Part shown: piece by piece, positions 34,107-44,483 of the stretch | Layout: every line of letters begins with the position of its first letter | Position numbering within the stretch: the first letter of the stretch is position 1 | DNA from: Triatoma infestans | Lineage: Eukaryota; Arthropoda; Insecta; Hemiptera; Reduviidae | Assembly: GCA_011037195.1 (NCBI GenBank) | Contig: JAAEAF010000213.1 | Span: 335,458 to 399,457 of the forward strand | DNA: 64,000 nucleotides | Reading direction: 5' to 3' | Notes under the pieces: generated by a model | Database searches by the model: none | The model's input: the letters and a program-made list of their open reading frames with translations, nothing else | Told to the model about the DNA's origin: nothing | Translations under genes and position numbers: made by a program

Positions 34107-37100
34107 GTGATGTGAAAGCTCATGATTTAGGAATAACATTAACACATGAACATTTTAACCTTCGTTTCGACAATTTTTTTGTAAAACCTCCAGAAAATCT
34201 ATCCAAATTTTTAGAAGGAAATATTACACTGAAAAACGTTGGATACATCAGACAATATCCGTAAGTACTTTCTTCAAATTCTGCAAGGGATATGAACTAT
34301 CCATCCTGTAGGTTTTAGCCTAGCGACATATTCACTGTTTTTGTGGGAGTGACACAAAAAAAAAATAGGGAAGGGAATGGAATAGCTAAGTGGTTAGCGT
34401 ACTGGACTCCCACACGGGGGCCTGGATTCGAGTCCAACGGTGCTACCCTTAGACTTTTCTTCCTAGGAGCCTCTACAGCTCACTGTCCGGTGATGGATAG
34501 TGTTGTCTGCCACGAGAAAACACTGTCCGCAGGCCGGCAGTGCACTGAGAAGGCTCCGGGCGCCAATAACCATAGATGTTGACGCGCTTTAAATTAAAAA
34601 AAAAAAAAAAAGGTGCAAAATTGCCATCATTTCCATCTAATCTGACAGAGACCTTGGCATGTATTTAAAAAATTTTCTTTTCCCTGCATGCTGTCATAAT
34701 ATTATCTTAACAGGTAGCCTTTTCTTCCTTATGGCCGACTGTCCAAAGTCTTTGCTGTGTATGCTCTTTAATCATTATTCGCTAAATTTGACCAAACCAC
34801 TCAACTGGCCGTCCTTAATGCTTTGATACCAGCCAAGTTATAATTCGGTCTCGCCGAGTTAAACCAGCTACCTTTCTTAACTATTTCATTTCTATGATCT
34901 TAAGACTGAGTGAGCTGAACTAATAATTTTTTATTTCTTACTTGACTTGTGATACACTTGCAGACGGTCCCAATATAGCTATTTATTTTTTCCTTCAGGT
35001 AATTTTCACTAATGTGAAAAACCACCTTTTGCCATCTTACACAAACGTGAGAGGAAAAATGCTTAAATATAAGCACCTGCTCTACTTTTTTGTATTGGCA
35101 ATTACATTTATGGATTCAAAGCAGTTAAATACGAGTATATCTAACTTCTTGGGTTTAGCGGATCTAGAGCAGCTCTGGCTCAGCATTCTACTCACTCATT
35201 TCCAATACATATTGTTTGCTTTAGAACAGACCAGTATATAGAACCATTAATCGATTTTAAAGCTAAAGAAGTTTTAATCGAATTTGATTTGACTTTGCAC
35301 CCACTCTCTCTACAAATACCATCTTCTTTCTTTTAAATAACAAATACGGCTATGTTAATTTTATTTGATTAATTAATCTCAGCCATAGCATAAGGGACAT
35401 GTATTTTCTGAAAAAATATTTTGCTTATAAAACGTTATTTATATGAAAAACCAGTGTTTAAATAGATCTATTTACATTAAACGAAATAGCATTTTTTCAG
35501 AATGAGAGAACGAACAATTACATCTTGCTCTAGCCATAAAACATATATTGTAATTATCAAAACATATTTTATAAGTAACAGATCAATGACTTCCAGATGA
35601 TGACAAAATCTGTTATCAAAAGATATTCTTTCCTTTTTCTCCTCATGTTTGTCTTATTAAAAACTGCAAGAGATCCAAAGTTAAAATAGATTGATATTTC
35701 CAATTCAATTTATTCCAATTTATAATGGACGATACATTTTCATATTATACATATTTAGATGGAAATATATCTTTTTTGATTGTAAATTATTAAATAATTT
35801 ATATGTCTATATTATATCTAAAATAGGAAAGTTATATTATATGACTAAGGAGATTTTTAGCTAATAATGTGAATGCCAGGTATTCAAATAAATCGAACTT
35901 AGGGTTTCATGGAAAAGATGTGGATGACGCTGTTTTAGAAGAGATGTACTTGTTCAAAAAAAGTGGAGGCGGGACTATTTTAGAAAATACAACGCACGGG
36001 CTCGATCCTAATGTGGAACTGATGAAAAAAGTGATGCAAAACACTGGAGTCAATGTAATTCTGGGTACAGGTCAGCAAAATCATTTGATAATTTCCTCTT
36101 TTTTTTTTTTATTACTTTGTAAGTTACAGAAAATTGCATACATTTTCGACAAATGACCGTGCGAGCTTTTTCCATTTAGTATCTGGTCTTGCTAAATCGG
36201 CCTAGTCTTAAATATAGAAATAGGGCCTAACGATCCGATATGAAGCCTCTTATCAGATTGATGCGTTACCTAAGTTTTTCTGCTTCAGCTTTCCAGAAAT
36301 GGTTGAAAAGTTATAACCAAAATAAATCTTGTCTTTTTAAATAAAATAAAATAGTCTGTTTTTTTAGATGAGCTTAACATCCATCTATCAAATTAGGCGT
36401 GTTCAGGAGAAAAGCATATATTTTACTAATGACATTTTTCAAACAAATTTAAAGTTAAAAAATCGCGGGAACAATTGGTGACCTCCCAGTTAAAATCCGT
36501 GCTCGTAACCACTCTATCAAATCTTCCTTCTTGTCTTTTTATACTGTATTCATCTGTACGACATTATCAATTTTACATTCTCTTAGTCTTGGTAAGAGAA
36601 AGTATTGTAATTAACATTGATGAAGAATGGTGTTGTAAAAAGACACATACTATAGTAACTCACGCTTATATTTTAGCGATAGAGGATGAGCGATTATGTA
36701 CAGTAGACTGGTACAATATCTAGGCTGATATATACCGCTTGAGGAGCGATGTGGCTAGATTGATGAGAACCCGAAGATGTAAAACGGCTTGTAGCAGAGA
36801 GCAGAGTCAGCAGTTTATTGTTCGGTATAAGCAGTTATCTGAAAGCTCTGAAAATTGTGTGTAGACTCGTTGATGATAGACTGTAAGCTCTTGAAGCTTG
36901 TTCCCAGATTGCTGTTTTTTTATTAGATGTTGTTTAAGAGCCTTCAAATGTTTATTGTAGACTGCTGATTGTTAGGTGCCTAAATATTGATTTTTGACTG
37001 ACCAAGCACTTGAACTGTATGCGATTTTTGGTAATTAGAAGATTGTAGTCCGTTCGAACGTTTGGGCCTGACATAAGGCGTCATGCGTTTGATGGGACAT

Positions 37101-40100
37101 TTTAAAAAATAACAAGAACTGGAAAAAACTTAAGTAAAAGTCACATTTCCTAAAAGATATCAAGCTTTGCATTTCCTGCAATTTTTCGTTTTCAAATATT
37201 TTGTTTACACTTTGTCTGTCATACATGAACATCAAGACTATTCGCTACAAATATTTTTATTCGTATTTAGGGGGTTTTTATAGTCAAACTCAGTTTCGAA
37301 AATTTACTTTCCAGGAAGTAGAAATCTGTAATAAAAGAAAAACTTCTTTTTCCTCATTCATAATAAAAAGTTCAATTTTTTTTATTTCAAAGCTTTGTTC
37401 ATTCAAAATTGTGCAAGAAAATAATAATTATAGAAAAGAATTTTATAAAAGCTAATCTATTTGTACTTTATTGGTTTACATAGGCAAATATATTTTGTTC
37501 TTTAAATTTTTATATTACTTAAATTTATTTTAAAGGGCATTACGTAGCAGATGTACAAAATAATAATACTTTAAATGAAACAACAGAACAAATATATAAA
37601 ACTATGCTTAGAGATTTAACCGATGGTTATAATGGAGATACTTCAGTAAAAGCTGGATTTGTTGGAGAAGTCGGTAGTTCTTGGCCAATGCATGGTAATA
37701 GAAATATACTTTTAATCTAAGTTAAAATAATTTACCCAAAAAAATTAAGTAAAAGCAAAGCAAAAGCTTAATTCCATAATATTTAGTGAATTAGCTTTTT
37801 CTTTTTTTTTTTATTCCAACTCAAACACACATTTATATTTTAATTTTATTTTTTTACTTCTCTTATTTTCAGTTTCACTTTTGTAAAAATGTGTGTGTTT
37901 TAATATGATCTATGTAATCTGAATTTTTGTCCTTCGCCTGTTTCATTGTTATTTTTATTGAAACTTTTTCTCAATAGCTTTTGAAAAGCGTTGCATTGAA
38001 GCAGTAGGAATGTTACAATCAACTTTAAACTGCGCTGTTAGTTTCCATCCAGGAAGGCATTGGAAATGTCCATGGAAAATACTCAGAATATTTTCAGAAG
38101 CTGGAGGAAATATTAATAAGGCAAATATGTCTCATTTGGACAGTAAGATTTTTTTCGTTTTGCTTTTGTTTTAATATCATAGTTAGCTAATAAAAAATAA
38201 TCACAGAATTCAAGAAGTTACTACTAAGATATATTATTTGTTGTTAACACTGAGATGTATATTAAGAAAGATTAACGTAGTGAATAATTGCTTAAGGGGC
38301 TTCCTTAAGCCCAAACGTTGTTTTTACAACAATAAAAATAGAGCAATTATTCAAAATTTGTGAAACGTTTTTGTTTTCATGTATATTCAGACGCTCCTGC
38401 AGAACGTAAAGCAAACAACTAATATTTTCCTATATACTCTCAAAAATCTAAAGAACTTATTTCTAAATGCTACAGTTTTAAAAATATCTTAATTGTTTTA
38501 TTATTATTTTACAATTTTCAGGAACAATTACGGAGGAAGATCAATTGCTGGAATTTGCTCAATTAGGCTCTTACTGTCAGTTTGATCTGTTTGGCATTGA
38601 AACTTCTTTATATCAGTTTAATACAAACATTGATATGCCTTCTGATGCCGAAAGAATCAAGAGAATTAAAGCATTGATAAATAATGGAAAATCAAATAAA
38701 ATTTTAATGTCTCACGACATCCATACGAAACATAGATTGGTAAGATCAAACATGCAATTTAGGATATAGGTATTTCATATTTTCTTTTGTTTCTTTGTAA
38801 CTTAGTAAAATCGTAGATTTACCTCGAAAATTAGAAAGTGGCGCCTTATATTTTTCAAAAAGTTCAACGAATCTCCAGCTGAAAAATAACCTCACGTAAC
38901 TGTTAATATGTTAACAAAATCTTCCAAGAATAAAATTTTCATTTCCCTAAATATTTATTTATGTTTTATATGGCTATTCAGCCATTCTGTGGCGCGCGGT
39001 CAATTCAAAAAAGCTGCGCTGGCGACTGATGTTGTTCGTTTAGTTGGAAACCCAGAGGACATGTGAGAGCAATCGGTTATTTTACTGTTAGCAGTACCAG
39101 TTACATTTCTCTTAGGATCTATATGTATTATCAGTAGATATGTAGATCTTTCTTCGAAGTAGCATATATCTAGGATTTTCTATATCTCCTTAACGTTGAT
39201 CTCAAGACACTTTACAGAATGTTGAAGCTTCATAAATATTTACGTCAGCATCTTCTCTAGGAATGTCACTTTTATTACTTTATGAAGACTTCCATAGAGC
39301 TTCACTAATTTTAATAATGCACATTTAAAATCCCGTGAATATCAATTACAAAAATTGTTGTGGTGGTTGGTTCCGCAGAGCTGGAAAGTATCAGAGACAT
39401 TTTCCGTAGTAGCCTGCTTAATTTTGTGGTCATCGACTTTCGGGCGTTCGCCCATCTTCAGGATGCGTTTGTCAGACAGTGTGATAACACGGACTTGCAC
39501 AGAGCAAATTCAGTTTGTACCTCATACACCGGTCGATGACCACAAAATGAAGCAGGCTACCACGAAAATGTCTCTAATTACAAAACTATTTCATTTCTAA
39601 GACATAATATATAGTTGAATTTCTGAGACAAATATATTAGACCGGTTTCGGGCGTTCGCCCATCTTCAGGATGCGTTTGTCAGACAGTGTGATAACACAG
39701 GCTTGCAAAGAGCAAATTCAGTTTACACACTTTGTGCAAGTCTGTGTTATCACACTGTCTGACAAACACATCCTGAAGATGGGCGAACGCTCGAAACCGG
39801 TCGATGATCACAAAATAAAGCAGGCTATCACGGAAAATGTCTCTGATGCTTTCCAGTTCTGCGGAAACAACCAGCACAATATATATATACACTATGGGGC
39901 CCTGCCTTCCTCCCCCACTCTTGACATTCTCAAGAAAATTCTGTGTCAAATGATGCAAATTCTTAAATGTATTTACGCAAATTCACAGGGGCTCGGCTAC
40001 GATGGTGCCCAACCCCTCACCTCTCAAGTCTGTATCAAATAATGCAAACCGCTTGAAAATTCCTGCAGCGGATTTGCAATATCAACAGATTTCACAAAAT

Positions 40101-40511
40101 CGTGACACAAAATAGCTTACTATTTTATATACATAATAAAGAATAGATATAAAATAAACGAAAAAGTATTTGTCTATATGCTCTTAGAAATCTTAACTTA
40201 TTTCTTAAGCTATAGATTTAAAATCATTGCTTTCTTGTTATACAATTTTCAGGAATAATTAGAGAGGAATCAAGTGACAGAATATTCATTCTGTCAATGT
40301 GATCTGTATACTGTAGCCAAGAATGACACATGATTGTCACATTAATTTTTGTACAATTTTTAAGTTTTACTTCCAGATTAATTTTGGTGGACATGGATAC
40401 TCACACATCATTAACAATATTATACCACAGATGGAATCTAAAGGAATAGAAAAATCAGTTACTGATCAGATAACAATCCAAAATCCTGCATCATGGTTAT
40501 GTTCCGTGTAA
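34107..40511 (+). CDS. PTER: phosphotriesterase-related protein (first short exon missing)
   Basis: Exons 34107-34260, 35880-36070, 37536-37694, 37978-38142, 38522-38739, 40377-40511. The phases join to 339 codons plus stop, against about 350 aa for animal PTER. Signatures: TLTHEH metal site in the first exon; FKKSGGGTILENTTHGLDP; GFVGEVGSSWP; VSFHPGRHW; MSHLDRT; ILMSHDIHTKHRL; and C-terminal FGGHGYSHI with NPASWL. PTER belongs to the amidohydrolase-fold phosphotriesterase family with a two-metal TIM-barrel site; its mammalian homologue hydrolyses N-acetyltaurine. Activity here is inferred. The start exon encoding the first dozen or so residues was not found; it lies upstream, possibly beyond the BEL/Pao insertion. 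Intron 5 holds two fold-back elements and a relic of exon 5. Confidence 0.93.
34361..34585 (+). mobile_element. tRNA-derived SINE, family A, fullest copy
   Basis: A-box-like TAGCTAAGTGGTTAGCG, B-box-like GGATTCGAGTCC, body with CACTGTCCGGTGATGGATAG and CGCAGGCCGGCAGTGCACTG, ending in an A-rich tail at about 34590-34610. It lies in the intron after the first recognised PTER exon. Its first part is duplicated at 24757-24903. Confidence 0.82.
36071..37535. other. PTER intron 2, mostly unrecognised
   Basis: AT-rich. A short stretch near 36575-36615 (CATTCTCTTAGTC then GGTAAGAGAAAGTATTG) resembles the ends of the dispersed TTTCTCTTAC repeat. No gene was seen. Confidence 0.45.
39354..39575. mobile_element. 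hammerhead fold-back element, copy F
   Basis: Flanked by a 10-bp direct repeat AATTACAAAA (39344-39353 and 39576-39585). It begins ATTGTTGTGGTGGTTGGTTC and ends ACGAAAATGTCTCT. The - arm (39431-39465) has an otherwise intact ribozyme motif, but 3 nt of helix III are deleted (GAAAGTC). The + arm is truncated to the last part of the motif (CACCGGTCGATGACC). Both are expected to be inactive. Confidence 0.87.
39640..39886. mobile_element. hammerhead fold-back element, copy G
   Basis: Two inverted arms around about 39730. The right end reaches TTCTGCGGAAACAACCAGCAC. The left end starts at GACCGGTTTCGGGCG, exactly at the predicted ribozyme cleavage position of the - arm, without the usual outer segment. 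Flanking AATATAT-like text is shared, but low complexity makes the target duplication uncertain. Confidence 0.8.
39769..39806 (+). ncRNA. hammerhead ribozyme motif (copy G, + arm)
   Basis: CATC, core CTGAAGA, T, GGGC-GAAC-GCTC (one G-U), GAAA, CCGGTC, GATG. Core and both outer helices are intact. Confidence 0.68.
40195..40310 (+). pseudogene. decayed duplicate of the start of PTER exon 5
   Basis: TACAATTTTCAGGAATAATTAGAGAGGAA...TGTCAATGTGATCTGTAT parallels the acceptor and first about 75 nt of exon 5 (TACAATTTTCAGGAACAATTACGGAGGAA...TGTCAGTTTGATCTGTTT at about 38510-38600), with small deletions that break the frame. The upstream intron text also resembles that before exon 5. It lies just before exon 6. 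Confidence 0.7.
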
Positions 40512-41418
40512 AGTGTCATTGTTTAAATATAATTCTTTTATTATCTAAGATTATTTATCTTCTTCTAAATTACATTTTCATCTTAATTGTTAACTACCTT
40601 CATTTACTACTAGTGGGTAATAAAAAGGCAATTAATTATAATGGTGATTCAGGTTAAGTTGAACATATAATTATCAATAAATAAATACTCAATAAGTTTT
40701 CTTATTTTGAAAAAAAAAATCCTTCCAAAAAGCAATAAGAGAATGGAAAAAGGTATTATAGCTAAAATAGAGATACTTAAAAGACGTTAAAAAAAAAAAA
40801 TTCAGAAGTACATTGCGATGGCAACTGATAACTAAAGAGTTACCTGGTAAGGTGACATAGACAGTGCACACCTTCAGGGATCTACCACCATGCAGTTCTC
40901 ACAGCACACAGCCTCACAACACTTCATATTAATAACAACGCTCACGATAAACACTGGTAGTTAATGTGTTCATATACTTGGGTTTAGCGTACCCTTAGGA
41001 AAACTCTATCCTCAGCACAATATCATTCGCACCTTCACACAATAACACTTCACGGACACTTCATGAGTATACATTTCACATTCTGAGTATATACAGTGCA
41101 TCCAAGAGAGTCAGATTTTATTTTTTAAGTTCCCATGAATTAGACTTCACAGCCAAATCTAAAATCTTACGAAAAGTTACTATTTTGGGCATAATTTAAA
41201 ATAAAACTTACACAAGCACAAAGACAGAGCAAAAGTCCAGAACATCTTATAAAAAATATTAACGTCGACATGGTATTTTTCAAACTATTGTTGGAATTTC
41301 AACAGAACTATGTTCTGCACTCTCGTTCGTATATTCATTTTTATTTCGTCACTTCGATTTTTTTGTTGTAATATATCAGGAAAAAATAATTTTTTTAACT
41401 CACCTCTCATAGTTATGA
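40512..41418. other. PTER/aprataxin convergent intergenic region
   Basis: Between the two stop codons. AT-rich, with a hexanucleotide AATAAA-like context near 40680 for PTER. No further frame or repeat was recognised. Confidence 0.5.
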
Positions 41419-42841
41419 TCAGGAAGAATTAAGATGTCCAATAAGATGAGATTTCAAATTAGGCACATTCTTTGGTCTAAATTCACATTTGTGACATTTA
41501 AGTGGCGTCTTAAGATACCTGTCGCACTCCATCTTTGAAGGTATTATTACTCTCCCAGCACTTTCCAAGTCTCTTATAACTTCTAATCAATTATAACAAA
41601 AACAAATTAAAAATTTTACATAAAATCCAAGGAAGGTTTAGGGTAGGATAAAAAAAGCTGTACTTTCTGCTTCCAAAAAAAAGGATGTCGTAAATGAATT
41701 CCAATGTTTAGCAGTTTTTAATGCAGGTGAATTGAAATCATCACTTATAACGTGTAAATGAAGTCTCTGCAACGATGGAATTGCATGAAAACCATATCTA
41801 AAATAAAAAGAAATTTTACAAAGCATGAAGCAAAATTATAAAAGAAACGTAACGGAAGATTGCAGCTATTATAGTATGTGGAATTACTTAAATAGAAAAC
41901 AAACTTGAAATCAATTGTCACCGTAAGGAAACATTAATTTTTTTTATAACGAAGGACAAGAATAAAAAAAGCAAGGGAAGAACAGAGCCAATTTCAATGA
42001 CTACCTAAACTTTAAACACTATCCTTTAGGGAGATGTACTTTACTTTTTATACTGAACTACGCAATTTATATTTCTTCTAAAACAATCAGGCAAATCAAA
42101 AGCTGATTTCGGTGAATTGAATTGAAGGTATTATTACTGAATAACATCAGGTTTTTTACTAATGGCAAGCACTATCCAAACTTTTGGATTACAGATTTTG
42201 TAATTTTTATTTTTTAACATATTATGTTAGCTACTCCAATGCCGTTACAATCATGAAACCAGCACAAAAAAGTAATTTTTAGGAATACTTCAATTTATTT
42301 AATAAGTTTTCAGAGGCAAAATTTTTTTGAGATGGTGTAACACGAGATTTGAAATAGATGGAAAATTTTAAATGATGACGGCTATTTAAACAACTATCTG
42401 TTGAACAACTAAAAATGAATTAAAGCCATTCTTTAATATGTTTAAGATTAATATTATATAATAATAATATTATAAATAATACTCTTAGATACTCATTATT
42501 CAAATTAGTGACTAGTGAATAAGTAATCAAATCAGTTTAAATAGTCAGCTTAAACAATATGAATCAGCAAAGGAATTCTTATAGTAATATTTCGTTCACC
42601 TGAATTTTCTTCCTTCACCCAAATCTCTGGCAACTTCTCTTCCTTTGAGTAACATATCACTTAGCAATTCTATATTATTCTTTGACAATTTATTAATTCC
42701 AATAATATTTTCATTAGGTAAAATTAAAAAATGTTTTTCTGCTTTAGGATATTTATCTTTAATAACTGTTAATATATTATTTTTATGTATAACTAATTCA
42801 GGATCCTTCATTGAATTTATTAATTGCATTTTCCATGCCAT
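41419..42841 (-). CDS. APTX: aprataxin, short form (HIT domain plus C-terminal zinc finger)
   Basis: Exons on - are 42841-42600, 41797-41664 and 41582-41419; they total 540 nt, giving 179 aa plus stop. The start [15 protein letters not shown] follows an in-frame stop, so it is well defined. HIT-domain blocks: [17 protein letters not shown], then [20 protein letters not shown], then [17 protein letters not shown]. The C-terminal zinc finger has C-x2-C in [10 protein letters not shown] and H-x4-H in KSHLIGHLN. Aprataxin removes adenylate groups left on DNA 5' ends by abortive ligation; function is inferred from the family. There is no N-terminal FHA domain, as in fly-type short aprataxins. It converges with PTER. 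Confidence 0.94.
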
Positions 42842-44483
42842 CTATAGAATAGCACAGCGTTTACAGACTTCTTTTTTCTTTCGGACATTAATTCAGACTT
42901 CATTAACTATAACCTCCATGGTTTAAGATGAATCGATCGTCCATACGAACATGAGTCGATTATACTTTAATCGAAAAATCATAAAATAAATAAACATATT
43001 ATTATAATAATGTATTTAGTTGAATATACTTTTTCTTACTCCTATTACGAGGAAGTATTGCAATCGTGCCAGGGTTTCGATATTGGGTTTCCACCGCAAA
43101 AATTCATCTTTTGGAGTCTCCTGAATTCGCAAAATATCTGGTGTAAAACACTCACACGACTATCTTTTAATACAATTATATACAAAAAGACAAATTTTCT
43201 TTAATCTCAAATTTTAGTATTTGTCGTAACAAAAAATATAAAGGCGATGGGTGGGAAAGAAGTACGAACCTACTAATCTTGTCAGGTAGAGAAACTAGTA
43301 ATTATACTATGGCCCAGTGGAGCGCTCTAGAAACACAACTCTCCATATGACATTTGGAACAACACCAAATCCACTAAACTATCCAAAATATTTTTTTCTT
43401 TTTTTTTAAATGGTGCAAATAAAAGTAAAACATTTTTATGTGTGAAGTTGGCGTACGACGTTCAAATGAAATCATTTAGTAATTTTCCCGAAAACTCCAA
43501 AAACCTATAAGTGGCACTTCCAGTTAACCGATTTTCTTTAAATTTGGAATTCTATCAATGTTTATAATGTATATTAATCGCAGGTGGTAAAAACATAGCT
43601 TATAGAAGCATAACGGTACTGTTTTTTTGGCACATCGACTGAACGCTACTGTTCCCCCAAAATTAAATTTTCCCAATTAAATGGGATAGGTATTTATGCC
43701 TAACTTGTCATCTTAGTTTTTCTAACGAAGATGACCACTACCACTAATCGACTTGGGAGGACGTCTCCCTGAATGAATAATGTGTTCATGAAGAATACCA
43801 GCCTCTCTTTCAAATCCATAATATCGCCAAGAGCTAATTATTATTAATGTTAATATTAATTATTATTAATTATGGATAATTATTCTATTTCCTAGAGGTC
43901 TAGAATAAGAATTCATATCCGCCCTTCTGGGATTCCTATAGATAGCCAGCTGATCAGATCAATCCCTAGACTAAACCTAATAATCCTGTGATCAGATATG
44001 GAAGCCTCAAAACTTACCTAAATATTGTTGAATTTTGTAAACTGAAACCGTTTTCCGGTCTTTAGTACGAAACTGTTAGTAAGAGAACGGTCAGTCAAAA
44101 TCTACTGCCGGTTCAGTGGCGGTCTGTGGTAATTAGGGAATTCCATAACCTAGTGGTTAATATGATTACAAAAGTAATTTTGCATTGTTGTTGCTGACTG
44201 ATCGTTGACTTAATGGTCTTCTAGAAAAACATGTTATATTTAATCTACATTTTTCTCAGAAGTTCTTTTACAGCCGCTATTATAGGTTTTTTTATTAAGA
44301 TATCAGTTCTCTACCCAATCAATGATAATTGAGACCCTCTCCACATAGTAAACGACCATACATTTCAACATAAGATCAGGAAGAATGTATACAAAAGATA
44401 CATATAAGATACATATAAGATATAAAATTTGACTTTATTTACATAAACAAATAGAAATTAGTATTTTTATAAGAAATAAAAAT
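42842..44483. other. aprataxin/RCL1 intergenic region with a dispersed-repeat remnant
   Basis: Contains a remnant of the TTTCTCTTAC-type repeat at about 43135-43700 (CTGGTGTAAAACACTCACAC, GTGGCACTTCCAGTTAACC) and otherwise unmatched sequence. The aprataxin promoter must lie near 42842-43000. No TATA assignment was attempted. Confidence 0.45.

Noticed and set aside
34942..35241. 99-codon + frame in PTER intron 1
   Set aside because: No recognisable domain, not in phase with PTER exons, and composition like the surrounding intron.
36760..36790. GATGAGAACCCGAAGATG as a possible hammerhead core
   Set aside because: Lacks CTGANGA and has no paired helix II; chance resemblance.
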